Part shown: positions 31,267 to 40,795 of the stretch, piece after piece | How positions within the stretch are numbered: the first letter of the stretch is position 1 | Layout: every line of letters begins with the position of its first letter | From: Gp6-AA40 sp035496255 | GTDB lineage: Bacteria; Acidobacteriota; Vicinamibacteria; Vicinamibacterales; UBA2999 | DNA length: 64,000 nt | Direction: 5' to 3' | NCBI GenBank assembly: GCA_035496255.1 | Contig: DATJEU010000050.1 | Coordinates: forward strand, 23,118-87,117 | Translations under genes and position numbers: made by a program | The notes under the pieces: model-generated | What the model was told of the DNA's origin: nothing | The model's database searches: none | The model's input: the letters and a program-made list of their open reading frames with translations, nothing else

Positions 31267-33596
31267 GCAGCCGAGACCTCGGTCGTCGCCGTTGTGCCGG
31301 CTCTCCACATGCGGGTGGCGGCAAACCAGGCGACGAGCGTCAGGACGGAGACGATGAGGCCCTTGTGGAAGCGCCGTGCCTCGTAGCGCAACTCGACGTG
31401 ATGGCGACCCGCTGGAAGCGGCACGGCCGTGAACATCAGATTGGCTTTCACCGCTGTGACCTCGCGGCCATCGACGTACGGAATGCGTTCGGGAAAATAC
31501 GGTTCGCTGAGGAACAGCAGGCCCTCGATCGGAGCATCGACGTCTGCAGACACGTCGCCGCCGATTTGATCGGCACGGATGTCCGAGACCGTGCCCTGGT
31601 ACTTGCAGGGCACCGATGCAAACAGCAGTTGCCGCTCACGGGGTGACGGCAGTGCAGCCACGGTTCCCGCAAAGCGATCGATCCCGTGCGTATCTTCGAT
31701 CGCCCGATCCGACAGGAGCGCTCGTACGTTCGGCCCCGACCGGTCGTCCAGCGCGTAACGCCAGGTGGTGCCCTCGCGAAACGTCGCGCCGGAGAGATGA
31801 TAGTGAGCCTCGAGTTGCTGCCGGCTGGCCTCGTCGACTGACGTCGCCCAGCGGATGTTGACGATCGGTCTGGGATCGATCTGCCGGTCGGGGCGGTACC
31901 CGACGTAATGCAGGAGGTCCGCCACCTCCTTCGCCGTCATCGACTCGCCGCCGCAGCCCCACACCGCGCGTGGCCACGCCGTATCGTTCCGATAGATGCG
32001 AACGTCGCCGCGCTCGTTGATCAACTGCAAGCCTGGTGAGTCGAACGGCGCGCACGTCACCACTGCGGTCACGTTCGCCTGGTCGATCAGGTCGCGACGC
32101 ATGCGCACCGGGCCGTCCTCGACAGCAGCGAGCTCAAACGCTTCGTAAACCCGCAGGAAGAGGCTTCCCTTGCCGTCGAACGCTGCGCGGTTCACCCGCG
32201 TGAGATCGATAGGGTTCAGTGCGCTATCGCACACTGACAAGGTACGGCCTGGAACGGCGGGCAGTTGGTGGACGACCGGCGGCAGCCCCGGACTCAGGGC
32301 ATACACCGCCCCTCGCGCGTAGAGAGTGATGTCGGCCGTCACAACGCCCACCAGAACGAAAACGACGATCATCTGGAGCCGGCGCCAGCGCGGGGCGCAA
32401 ACCCAGGACGCCAGGCGATCGAGTCCGATCGCGCCCAGCATCGCGGTCGAGAGCGTCACCAGAAACAACAGCCGGCCTGGAATACGAAGTCCGGGAAACA
32501 GCCAGTAGTGCAGACGGTACAGCGGGAGGGCGTCGCCAACGGCGAATCCCAGCGCGAGCAGGCCGAGCACCGCAAAGAACGCCGCCACACGCCGGTGCCG
32601 GCGGTCGACGAGTGCAATCGGAGCCAGGATCGTCAATACCCAGCCCACATAGACGGTGTGATCGCCAAGGTAGCGGAACGGCGTCGGCGAGTCGAGACCA
32701 GCAAACGGCCTGAAAAATCTGACCAGGTCGGCGAACGACCAGCTGTAGCGCATCGCTGCCTCTGCCGGCAATCCCTGCGTGCGCCCGGCTTCCGCCACCG
32801 CCAATAGAGTCGGCCACAACTGAAAGGCAGCAAGGCCTGCCGCCAGCACACCGGCGATCGACAACTGCCCCAGCAATCGCGTTCGGGCCCAGCCCGATAT
32901 CCCTGGCGGCGGCCAGGCCAGAAACCAGAGCGCGTACAACACCGCTGCGCCGGCGATGTAGATGTTGCCCTGGAGATAGCCGGCCAGAAACTGCAGCACG
33001 AGCACGCACACGAGCGCCCAATGCGGCCACACCGTCGGCCGGCGCGCCGACAGGATCATCAGCGCCAGCACCCACGGCAGCCAGGAAGCCACGTACAGGA
33101 GCGGCACGTGGCCGTTGTACAGCCATGCCGGCATGCTGCCGCCGAGCGCGCCGGCGACGGCGGCCGCCGCCGCCGCTTCCCACCGCAGGCCAAGCTGCCG
33201 TGCGAGATAGGCGGAACCCATGCCTCCGATCCACATGTGGAGCGCCGGCATCCACGACATGTACCGGACCGCCGGAATCCAGCGCAGCGCCATCGCCAGC
33301 GGGTAGAGAACCGTCGTCTCGGTGTCCGCGAGATGCGGCGAGCCGGCATAGGAGAACGGGTTCCAGTGCGGCAATCGGCCAGCAGCGAGCGCGGCGCGGG
33401 TGTACACCTCCCACGCGTAGTAGATGCTCGAGTCAGTGCCGGGCAACTGCGCCACGCGGCCGAACAACAGCGTCCGCAGCGTGACCAGTACGAGCGCCGC
33501 GACGGCAACGGCGATGACGGGCCACGCGAATGCCGGCCAGGCGGGTTCGGATTCCCCGCCGGTGGTCGTCGAACGGGAGAGCGCCGACATGCTCAC
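31263..33596 (-). CDS. YfhO-like polytopic membrane protein
   Basis: 777 residues from GTG 33596, overlapping the WbpD-like stop; ATG 33590 is an alternative. About 12 hydrophobic helices fill residues 25-440 and one lies near the end (about 750-770). The first loop has LPGTDSSIYYAWEVYTRAAL and GRLPHWNPFSYAGSPHLADT, the YfhO hallmark with an acidic residue after the first helix, as in GT-C lipid-linked-sugar transferases. The C-terminal soluble part carries NVRALLSDRAIEDTHGIDR, a motif also seen in three other large membrane proteins of this window. A role in transferring sugars outside the membrane is inferred. Confidence 0.75.
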   Translation of the reverse strand: MSMSALSRSTTTGGESEPAWPAFAWPVIAVAVAALVLVTLRTLLFGRVAQLPGTDSSIYYAWEVYTRAALAAGRLPHWNPFSYAGSPHLADTETTVLYPLAMALRWIPAVRYMSWMPALHMWIGGMGSAYLARQLGLRWEAAAAAAVAGALGGSMPAWLYNGHVPLLYVASWLPWVLALMILSARRPTVWPHWALVCVLVLQFLAGYLQGNIYIAGAAVLYALWFLAWPPPGISGWARTRLLGQLSIAGVLAAGLAAFQLWPTLLAVAEAGRTQGLPAEAAMRYSWSFADLVRFFRPFAGLDSPTPFRYLGDHTVYVGWVLTILAPIALVDRRHRRVAAFFAVLGLLALGFAVGDALPLYRLHYWLFPGLRIPGRLLFLVTLSTAMLGAIGLDRLASWVCAPRWRRLQMIVVFVLVGVVTADITLYARGAVYALSPGLPPVVHQLPAVPGRTLSVCDSALNPIDLTRVNRAAFDGKGSLFLRVYEAFELAAVEDGPVRMRRDLIDQANVTAVVTCAPFDSPGLQLINERGDVRIYRNDTAWPRAVWGCGGESMTAKEVADLLHYVGYRPDRQIDPRPIVNIRWATSVDEASRQQLEAHYHLSGATFREGTTWRYALDDRSGPNVRALLSDRAIEDTHGIDRFAGTVAALPSPRERQLLFASVPCKYQGTVSDIRADQIGGDVSADVDAPIEGLLFLSEPYFPERIPYVDGREVTAVKANLMFTAVPLPAGRHHVELRYEARRFHKGLIVSVLTLVAWFAATRMWRAGTTATTEVSAA

Positions 33597-34078
33597 GCTG
33601 GCACGCTGCCGTCACCGCGCCGGTGAAGCACCCGTGCCGGGACCCCGGCCACGGTCTCTCCGGGTGCGACGTCACGCGTGACCACGGCGCCCGCTCCAAC
33701 CATGGCCCCTTCGCCAATGGTCACGCCGCACAGGATGGTCGCGCCGCTGCCGATCGAGGCCCCGCGCGCCACGCGGGTCGGAACAACCTGCCAATCGGCA
33801 GCCGTCTGCAGTTGACCATCGCTCGTCGCCCGCGGCCGCGGGTCATTGATGAACATCACCCCGTGACCGACGAACACTTCGTCCTCAATCGTCACGCCTT
33901 CACACACGAAACTGTGCGAGGAGATCTTGCAGCGGCTGCCGACGGTCACGTTCTTCTGAATCTCGACGAACGCACCAATCTTCGTGTCGCTGCCGACGCG
34001 ACACCCGTACAGGTTCACCAGATCCTGGTGATGGATCTGCACACGCTCGCCGAGGATGACGTCAGGAGCGATCGGCAT
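33593..34078 (-). CDS. wbpD: WbpD-like UDP-sugar N-acetyltransferase
   Basis: 161 residues from ATG 34078; an ATG at 34099 would add seven. The left-handed beta-helix reads GAFVEIQKNVTVGSRCKISS, HSFVCEGVTIEDEVFVGHGV, MFINDPRPRATSDGQ and ARGASIGSGATILCGVTIGE. The FINDxxPRA segment and the catalytic-histidine region match WbpD/WlbB enzymes, which acetylate the 3-amino group of UDP-GlcNAc3NA. It overlaps the upstream membrane-protein gene by 17 bases and lies two genes before the WbpB/WbpE-like pair in transcription order, completing that pathway. Length is close to the 190-residue family norm. Confidence 0.82.
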   Translation of the reverse strand: MPIAPDVILGERVQIHHQDLVNLYGCRVGSDTKIGAFVEIQKNVTVGSRCKISSHSFVCEGVTIEDEVFVGHGVMFINDPRPRATSDGQLQTAADWQVVPTRVARGASIGSGATILCGVTIGEGAMVGAGAVVTRDVAPGETVAGVPARVLHRRGDGSVPA

Positions 34079-36065
34079 AACAGGGCCACTGCTGCCCACC
34101 GTAGGTACGAACGGGACGACGATCGCGGCGCGCGAGCACGACGTAGTCTTCGTCGCCGTGAACGACTCCGACGGGCTGGTAATACCGGTGCACGTATGCG
34201 ACGAGACCGGGATAAATCGACCGGGTGACGGTATCGAGCCGCGGCGCGCTCGCGAACACCAGCGGCGGCGCCGCCCTGCGGACCTTCTCCACGGTCAGTC
34301 GCTGCTCGTCGGCCACGGAGCTCCAGCCCGGTATGAACACGAGGTGACGCTGCGCCATCAGCCGGTCGGCGTAGTAATAAATCTCCGGCGCAAACCACAG
34401 CACCATGAGACGCTCACGCGCCGGCACGCACTCGCGCGCGTACAGCGCGAGCTGCACTTCCGCGGGCGGCGTACGGGCTCGCCAGTATTCGGACGGAGGC
34501 GACATCGCAAGATGCCGCTGGATGTCCGCCCACGTTCCGCGAAGATGTTCGCCGTCCCGCCACTGCCCGCTCAAGTACCACAGATGATCACCGAGCTCGC
34601 CGGCACCGGCGACGCTTCTCAGCAGCAGCAGCGACGCCGAGGCGAGGACGACGACGACCGCGGCGCGCGTGACTCTGCCTGATCCACGCGCCAGAAACAG
34701 CAGGCCGCCGACCGCGAAGCCTGCCAGCAGCGCCGGCAGCACGACCGCATCGATGGTGCGAACGTCGTACGACGACCGAATCAATCCCGCGTTCACGACG
34801 AGTGTCGCGGCGCTGAAACCGGCGAGGCCGCGCGCCGTGATCACACCGGTGAGCCGCCGCCGGAACAGAAGGGCCACAACGATCGCGAGGACGGGTATGA
34901 CCTGGAAGAGCACCGTGGCGGCGGCGCTGGCCGCCTGCTGCGTGTCGAGACCCGGCAGGATCCTGAGACGGAAGGGCGGGAACCTGAACGCGATCCGCTG
35001 CCAGAACGGCCATCCGGTGGTCGAGACGGTCGCGGCTCCCCGGTCGATACCGGCCGTGTCCGCCACCGACGGTTCGCCGACGAGGTCGTGCAGCCGTGCG
35101 ATCGCGAACGCCGACAGCCGCACGTGAGTAACGTTTCCCTCGTCATGCGGGTCCGTCAACCGGTACCGGCGCAGAACGCCGCGGCGTTCGACAGGGCCAG
35201 AATTGTCGGCCCAGCGCAGTGACACCTCCGGCGCAAAGGCGTCCTGCGGATCGAATCGGATGATCTCCGCACGCGTGCGTACCGGCCATCGCGGCAACGT
35301 GTGGCCGCTCGTCTGGACTTCCTCGGCCACGCCCTGAGCCAGGCCGCCGGCCAGGTACGCGCGGATGCCGATCGTGCGCTGGGCGAAGACGAGCCATGGT
35401 GCAACCAGCACCATGCACACGATTCCAGCGGTGACGAGGCGCCGCATCGTGACCAGGCTCATCCCGTCGGCGGCGACGGTGGCGAAGACCACCGCCGCGG
35501 CCATGTAGACGCAATGATCGGGGCGGAAGTAGAACGCGACCGCCGTCCACACCCCCAGCATCGCGGCGCGCCACTTCGACGGCTTCGCGACATACCCCCA
35601 CCACAGCGGCGCGGCAACCGCGTAGATGATCAACTTCGGATAGGAGTACGGCCGCGGCGCGGCGACCAGGATCAGCACCTCGCTGAGCAACGCGCCGATC
35701 AACGATCCGGTCAGCCGCCGCACCAGCAATCCCGAGAGCAGCGTCGCCGCCGTCACGCACACCGCGACGACGATCGCTTCCGCCAGCAGGCGGTAACCGA
35801 ACAGCGACTGCGCAGCAGCGCTGATCGCATACATCAGCACCAGGCCGCTGTCGAAGAAGTCACGGACCGGAAGATCGCCGTGCGCCACCTGCCGCGACAT
35901 CGCCAGGTGCAGGAAGGTGTCGTTGACGGCGAGGTTGACCAGTACCCCCTGATACAGGCCGGCCGCGATCGCGACGAACCCGAGGCTGCCGTAAGCGAAC
36001 CAGGCGGGCGCGCCACTCGTGACCGTCGCGAGTCTGGACGGCGACGCGGCGGTGCGGCTGCTCAC
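34062..36065 (-). CDS. large membrane protein, paralogue 1 of 3 (GT-C-like)
   Basis: 667 residues. About ten hydrophobic helices cover residues 25-220 and 380-490, with soluble stretches at about 225-370 and 500-667. The first loop has NDTFLHLAMSRQVAHGDLPV followed by RDFFDSGLVLMYAIS, which aligns with the same place in the genes at 56941-58917 and 60424-62340. The soluble part has VGEPSVADTAGIDR. An acidic residue in the first outer loop and many helices suit a GT-C transferase acting on lipid-linked sugars, but no characterised family is certain. It overlaps the family A gene upstream by 4 bases. Confidence 0.65.
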   Translation of the reverse strand: MSSRTAASPSRLATVTSGAPAWFAYGSLGFVAIAAGLYQGVLVNLAVNDTFLHLAMSRQVAHGDLPVRDFFDSGLVLMYAISAAAQSLFGYRLLAEAIVVAVCVTAATLLSGLLVRRLTGSLIGALLSEVLILVAAPRPYSYPKLIIYAVAAPLWWGYVAKPSKWRAAMLGVWTAVAFYFRPDHCVYMAAAVVFATVAADGMSLVTMRRLVTAGIVCMVLVAPWLVFAQRTIGIRAYLAGGLAQGVAEEVQTSGHTLPRWPVRTRAEIIRFDPQDAFAPEVSLRWADNSGPVERRGVLRRYRLTDPHDEGNVTHVRLSAFAIARLHDLVGEPSVADTAGIDRGAATVSTTGWPFWQRIAFRFPPFRLRILPGLDTQQAASAAATVLFQVIPVLAIVVALLFRRRLTGVITARGLAGFSAATLVVNAGLIRSSYDVRTIDAVVLPALLAGFAVGGLLFLARGSGRVTRAAVVVVLASASLLLLRSVAGAGELGDHLWYLSGQWRDGEHLRGTWADIQRHLAMSPPSEYWRARTPPAEVQLALYARECVPARERLMVLWFAPEIYYYADRLMAQRHLVFIPGWSSVADEQRLTVEKVRRAAPPLVFASAPRLDTVTRSIYPGLVAYVHRYYQPVGVVHGDEDYVVLARRDRRPVRTYGGQQWPCYADRS

Positions 36066-37489
36066 GATGCAGACGAGGCGGGCTCTGCTGCTGTCACCGG
36101 CATCATCGCTTCGATCGCGTCTGCCATGATCGGCGTGGCCGGCCGATCGGCGCCGTGGGGACGCAGGAACTCGCCGATGAAGTGGCGGATCGCCGCGGCA
36201 TCGAACTCGCCCGCCACGGCGCGCGCGAGCTGCCGCCGATGCGTCTCGAAGTCAGCCGCGGCCTCGACGAACCCGCCCTGCTCGTTCACGAGGTAGTCGA
36301 AGTGCAGCGACCCCTCCTGACCCTGGGCGAATTCGGGCGCACGGATCGTGAAGACGGGGCGGCCGACGATGCCGGCTTCGAGCTCCGCGCTGGTGTTGAG
36401 GCCGACGACCGCGGCGCTGTGGTGCACGGTGTCGTACAGCGTCTGATCGCCGTTCATATCCTGCGGCCGCGACAGCGCGACGCCTGGCGGCGCCACAAAC
36501 GACTTCCATTCCTTCCACTCGCGCGGATGCGGCCGAACCAGGATGTTGCCGCCGGCCAGCGCCGGCTCGCGGCGGATTTCCTCGATCCAGCGCGATACGA
36601 ATTCGCGCTCGCGGCTGGACACGAAGTCGGAGGATCCAAGGTACGTCACGATCGGGCGCGAGGGGTCGAACCCGTGAGCGCTGCAGAAGTCCGCGCGCGA
36701 CTGCTGCGGGCGCATGGCGAAGAAGGTGTCGAAACGTGGTGCGCCGGTCACGGTGATCCGCTCGTAGGGCACCGCGTGCATGCTCACCGCCTCGCTCCGC
36801 TGTCGCTCGTTCCAGACGAGCACCGCATCGGGCTGCACGTGCACGAGCCCTTTCGACGACAGGTTGTCCCAACTGAACACGGGGAACACTGACGGGATAC
36901 CCAGCGTGCGCGCGCTCTTGACGAACTCGGGCTGGGTCGAGGCCATGCGGATCAGCGGGGTAATCACCAGAACGTCCGGCTGTTCGCTGCGCAGAAACGC
37001 ATCGATGGCCGGGTCGCTCGGGATGGTGTCTTCCATCAACGCCAGCACGGCGGCGAGATTGGTCCACCCGCGCTTGCTCAGGCCCTGGCGTATGACCTGC
37101 GCCACGTCGCCGTCGACCAGCCGGCCTTCGCATCGCGCACAGAACGCGACCTGATGACGCCGATCCTTGTCGGTGATCTCCGACATGAACTTGCGCACGG
37201 CGCGGCCCCGGAGCTTCGGCGCTTTGGTGAACCGGTGATCGAAATACCGCAGGTAGTCACGGAACGCGCGCATCTGCGTGATGCGCTCCGCCCACGCGTC
37301 CGATCGATCGCCAGGCGCCAGCACGAAGGAGATGCGCTCGTGGCCAGCCAGCTCCGGCGGCGGCGCGACATCATGCCGGTTCGGCGACGACGCGATGCGG
37401 ACGTCGTGACCGCGGCGGGCAAGCTCCAGCACCACGCCATCGAAGTGGCGCAGCATCGTCCGCAGATTGACGTGAAAGAGGATGCGCAC
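36062..37489 (-). CDS. family A putative GT-B transferase, copy 1
   Basis: 475 residues. The N-terminus MRILFHVNLRTMLRHFDGVV with LARRGHDV is the first Rossmann strand-helix of a GT-B fold. The C-terminal half has the family marks FSWDNLSSKGLVHV, VWNERQRSEA, TVTGAPRFDTFF, ILVRPHPREW and VVGLNTSAELEAGIVGRPVF. These resemble the second domain of CDP-glycerol-transferase and epimerase-like GT-B enzymes. The same blocks occur in four other genes here (37493, 46311, 47909 and the first half of 50736). Function is inferred as glycan chain assembly; donor unknown. Confidence 0.65.
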   Translation of the reverse strand: MRILFHVNLRTMLRHFDGVVLELARRGHDVRIASSPNRHDVAPPPELAGHERISFVLAPGDRSDAWAERITQMRAFRDYLRYFDHRFTKAPKLRGRAVRKFMSEITDKDRRHQVAFCARCEGRLVDGDVAQVIRQGLSKRGWTNLAAVLALMEDTIPSDPAIDAFLRSEQPDVLVITPLIRMASTQPEFVKSARTLGIPSVFPVFSWDNLSSKGLVHVQPDAVLVWNERQRSEAVSMHAVPYERITVTGAPRFDTFFAMRPQQSRADFCSAHGFDPSRPIVTYLGSSDFVSSREREFVSRWIEEIRREPALAGGNILVRPHPREWKEWKSFVAPPGVALSRPQDMNGDQTLYDTVHHSAAVVGLNTSAELEAGIVGRPVFTIRAPEFAQGQEGSLHFDYLVNEQGGFVEAAADFETHRRQLARAVAGEFDAAAIRHFIGEFLRPHGADRPATPIMADAIEAMMPVTAAEPASSAS

Positions 37490-37492
37490 GAC

Positions 37493-38911
37493 TCAGGCCG
37501 CGGCCATTTCCGCGGCAAAGTCCGCCACCGCGTCGGCGACCAGCGGAGACACCGGCACATCGAGGCCATGCGGGCGAACGAACGCGCGCAGAAAGTTGGT
37601 CAACGCTTGCCGATCGAAATCACCCGCAACGCCGCGCGCCAGTTGCGCGTGATGGTCGGCAAAGGTCTCCGCGAACTGGACATGGCCGCCCTGGCCGCGC
37701 AGCAGATAGTGGAAGTGGAGCGTGCCCTGTTGCCCTTCCGCCGTCGCATCGAGAATCGTGTAGACCGGGCGACCGACAATCGCCGCTTCGATCTCGGCGC
37801 TGGTATTGAGGCCGACCACCGCCACGCTGTGGTGAAAGGTATCCCACAGGACCTGGTCGGCGTTCTGCACGGGCGAGCTCATGACGGCCACGTGCGGATC
37901 GTCGAAGGGCCTGGTCGCCGACGCCTTCACGGCACCCGGCCAGCGCACGACCGCGCGCGATTCGGGGAACCAATGTCTCGCCGCTGCGGGATGCGGCCGG
38001 ACGATGACGCTGCAGGCAGCCAGCCGCGGATCCGGCGAGCGGCGCAGTTCGCCAATCCAGCGCTGCACGAACTCACGCTCGTGTGGTGCGACGACGGGTG
38101 AGGAGCAGGCGTAGGCGATGATCGGCCGTGACGGATCGAGGCCGATCGCCGAGCACAGCGCCGCGCGCGTGATGGCCGGGCGCATCTCGAAGAATTCATC
38201 GAATCGCGGCGCTCCGGTCACGACCACGCGCTCGGCCGGATAGCGATGGAGCGTCGCCGCTTCGTGGCGCTGAGTTTCGTTCCACACCCAGATCCGCTCC
38301 GGCACTTCGTGCAGCATGCCCTTGTTACTCAGGTTGTCCCAACTGAAGACGAGCACACCCGATGGAATCCCGAGCTGCCGTGCGCTCTTGACGAAATCCG
38401 CCTGCGAGAAGCCGACGCCGACCATCGGCGAGAGCACCAGCAGGTCGGGCCGCTGCCGCGTCACGAATTCATGGACGGCCGGATCCGGCGGAATGACGCT
38501 TTCGAACCTGGCGAGAATCGCGTCGAGGCGCTTCTGCTCCGGCATGTTCAGTCCACGCAACAGCTCCGCGAGCTGCGTATCCACTGCCTCCGGCCGTCCG
38601 GAGACCGCGCCGATCATTTTTTCGAAGGCGCGCCGCCGCAGCAGCGTGGCGTCGGCATAGGTCGGATGGAGATAGCGGAGATAGTCGCGCGTACGGCGGA
38701 GCGCCGCCGAGGGGCGCGCCCAGTCATCATCGCGCCGCTGCGGCGCACGCATCGGCGTCACCCGCGGGTGCGGCGCGAGTACTTCGGGCAACTCCGTCTC
38801 GTCTTCCTGCGACGCGAGCGCGATGTCGTGACCGCGATCCGCAAGCAGAGCGATCGCCCGATCGAAGTGGCGCACGTGCGCCATGCGGTTCAGGACAAAG
38901 AGAATTCTCAC
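37493..38911 (-). CDS. family A putative GT-B transferase, copy 2
   Basis: 472 residues from GTG 38911, chosen because VRILFVLNRMAHVRHFDRAI lines up with the start of copy 1; the frame is open further upstream. Family marks are FSWDNLSNKGMLHEV, VWNETQRHEAATLH, VVTGAPRFDEFFEM, VIVRPHPAAARHW and VVGLNTSAEIEAAIVGRPVY. It lies 7 bases after the PhyH-like gene and 3 bases before copy 1, so tandem duplication is likely, though the two have diverged well. Probable cytosolic glycosyltransferase. Confidence 0.65.
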   Translation of the reverse strand: MRILFVLNRMAHVRHFDRAIALLADRGHDIALASQEDETELPEVLAPHPRVTPMRAPQRRDDDWARPSAALRRTRDYLRYLHPTYADATLLRRRAFEKMIGAVSGRPEAVDTQLAELLRGLNMPEQKRLDAILARFESVIPPDPAVHEFVTRQRPDLLVLSPMVGVGFSQADFVKSARQLGIPSGVLVFSWDNLSNKGMLHEVPERIWVWNETQRHEAATLHRYPAERVVVTGAPRFDEFFEMRPAITRAALCSAIGLDPSRPIIAYACSSPVVAPHEREFVQRWIGELRRSPDPRLAACSVIVRPHPAAARHWFPESRAVVRWPGAVKASATRPFDDPHVAVMSSPVQNADQVLWDTFHHSVAVVGLNTSAEIEAAIVGRPVYTILDATAEGQQGTLHFHYLLRGQGGHVQFAETFADHHAQLARGVAGDFDRQALTNFLRAFVRPHGLDVPVSPLVADAVADFAAEMAAA

Positions 38912-38918
38912 GGCGACG

Positions 38919-39941
38919 TCAGCCGGCCATCTCCGGCGCACCCCGCGTGATGCCGCGGGCCTGTTCACTGTGCTGAATCGCCAGGTAGCGGACTGGATCG
39001 GTCCGGTAGCGCGCGGTCTCGAACCGGTTGCCCTGCACCTCGCGCGTCGTGCAGTACTGCACGTAGAGCACCAGGCGAAACGCGCCCGGTCGCACGCGGC
39101 TCCCGAGGTGCAGGCACTTCGACGTGTCGATGGCGACTCCCGATCCGCGCGGTCCCTTCAGACTCACGATACTCGGCGAGGCACCGACAGCCTCGACTTC
39201 CTCGTCGGTATAGCGGCCGACGTGTGGTTGGCCCTGCGCCCGCCGCAGGTCGCGGACGCCGGTGAGCACGCGCATGCTGGCGTCGGCGGGGAGGAACGTG
39301 AACGGACCTTCAGGCTCGCCGACATCGAAGACGTTGATGAAGAACTTGACCTGCGTCAGCCCCTCCGGATCGACGTGAAAGAGCTGGCTCTTGATCAGAT
39401 CGTCGGCTTCGCGCGGCGTCGAATACAGCAGATCGATCCGATTCAGGTACGGCACCATCCCCAGATAACTCGTCGCAATCCCGAGGGCGTCGTCGCTCAG
39501 CGCGAACTCGAGCAGCTCGGGATGCTGCCTGATGTCTTCGTCCAGCAGGAGGTTACGAAGGAACCTGCGTTTTTCGAGGAGGTTCTTCGAGTCGCCGGTG
39601 CTGCGCTGCGGGCCGCGATCCGCCGCAAGCTTCCGCTCGAAGATCGCCCGCGCCACCGTCAGTACGCGATCGAGCCCGGCAAAGTTCGCCGGGCCCACAG
39701 CTCCCCATCCGCCTGCCACGTCCATCACCGGCCTGGCGTTTCGTGCATTGAAGACTTCGGCGGCCCGTCGTCGCCTGGGAATCTCCAGCGGCGAGAGCAG
39801 TCGTTCGGTCGTCTGCAGGAACGCGTAGCCGCCAGGCGTCGATCGCATGCGATAGAACACGTCGTTACGCCGATGGCGCACCCGCATCCCCAGTTGTCCG
39901 ACTGCATGCATGAAGCGCGTGAAGCGTGATTTCTTCGCCAT
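38919..39941 (-). CDS. phytanoyl-CoA dioxygenase-like Fe(II)/2-oxoglutarate oxygenase
   Basis: 340 residues from ATG 39941 (MAKKSRFTRFMHAVGQ). The cupin core has SQLFHVDPEGLTQVKFFIN with the metal-binding His-x-Asp, GPFTFLPADASMRVL, and the distal histidine with a following arginine in TSKCLHLGSRVRPGAFRLVL. This is the facial triad layout of the PhyH group. Such oxygenases hydroxylate lipids, amino acids or sugars. Its neighbours (SDR, NeuB, family A) suggest a sugar or glycan substrate, which is inference. Confidence 0.7.
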   Translation of the reverse strand: MAKKSRFTRFMHAVGQLGMRVRHRRNDVFYRMRSTPGGYAFLQTTERLLSPLEIPRRRRAAEVFNARNARPVMDVAGGWGAVGPANFAGLDRVLTVARAIFERKLAADRGPQRSTGDSKNLLEKRRFLRNLLLDEDIRQHPELLEFALSDDALGIATSYLGMVPYLNRIDLLYSTPREADDLIKSQLFHVDPEGLTQVKFFINVFDVGEPEGPFTFLPADASMRVLTGVRDLRRAQGQPHVGRYTDEEVEAVGASPSIVSLKGPRGSGVAIDTSKCLHLGSRVRPGAFRLVLYVQYCTTREVQGNRFETARYRTDPVRYLAIQHSEQARGITRGAPEMAG

Positions 39942-39972
39942 CCTCGATCTGATCGTCCGCAGCGGCGCGCGG

Positions 39973-40779
39973 CTACCAGGCGGTGAAGCCGCCGTCGACC
40001 CGCAGTTCCGCGCCGGTGACGTACGCCGACGCATCGGAGGCCAGGAACTGGATCGGGCCCACGAGGTCGTCGAGCTGTGCCATGCGGCCGAGCGGCACGC
40101 GACTGGAGAACTTCGTCACGAACTCCGGCGCCTGGCCGCCGTAGACGCCGCCCGGAGACAGCGTGTTGACGCGCACATTGTAAGGACCGAACGCGGTCGC
40201 GAGGTACTTGGTGAGGTTGACGACGGCCGCTTTCGATGCGCCGTACGCTGGCGGTTTGATGAACGGCGGATCCGCGACAATGTGATCGTAGAACCGCGGA
40301 TCCGGCGAGACGGATGCGTAGAGCGAACCGATGTTGATGATCGACCCGCGCTTCGCGGTCACCATCGGCGTTCCGAAAATCTGGACCACCTGGAACAGTC
40401 CCAGCGTATTCACCTCGAGGATGCGCTGGTTCACTTCGAAGGGAATGTCCTCGAGCCGATAGCCGCCGCCCGTGGCGGAGGGCGGCTGGTCCACGCCGGC
40501 ATTGTTGACGAGCACCGCGGGCACGCCAACGCGCCCCAGTGTTTCGTCGCGTGCGGCCAGCAACGCCGCTCGATCGGTGACGCTGGCGGTCAGAAACACG
40601 AGACGATCGCCGTGCGTCTTCTGCAGGGCGATGAACGCGTCGCTGGGCTTCGCGTTCGGCAAGTCGAGACCGACGACGGTGGCGCCGGCCTCGAGCAGCG
40701 CGCCGGCCCATACCGGACCGAGGTTGCCGAAGGCGCCGGTGACGACCGCGACGCGGCCATCGAGCGAGAAGCGTGTCAC
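39973..40779 (-). CDS. short-chain dehydrogenase (PtmA-like)
   Basis: 268 residues. Classical SDR: VAVVTGAFGNLGPVWAGALL (glycine motif), LVNNAGVDQPP, INIGSLYASVSPDP with serine, and the catalytic tyrosine and lysine in AYGASKAAVVNLTKYLA. The C-terminus VTGAELRVDGGFTAW is complete. SDRs of this wording often accompany NeuB-like synthases and cytidylyltransferases (for example PtmA with legionaminate genes). It follows neuB by 16 bases. Its exact reaction is unknown. Confidence 0.82.
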   Translation of the reverse strand: MTRFSLDGRVAVVTGAFGNLGPVWAGALLEAGATVVGLDLPNAKPSDAFIALQKTHGDRLVFLTASVTDRAALLAARDETLGRVGVPAVLVNNAGVDQPPSATGGGYRLEDIPFEVNQRILEVNTLGLFQVVQIFGTPMVTAKRGSIINIGSLYASVSPDPRFYDHIVADPPFIKPPAYGASKAAVVNLTKYLATAFGPYNVRVNTLSPGGVYGGQAPEFVTKFSSRVPLGRMAQLDDLVGPIQFLASDASAYVTGAELRVDGGFTAW

Positions 40780-40795
40780 GTCGTATGCCGGCGCG

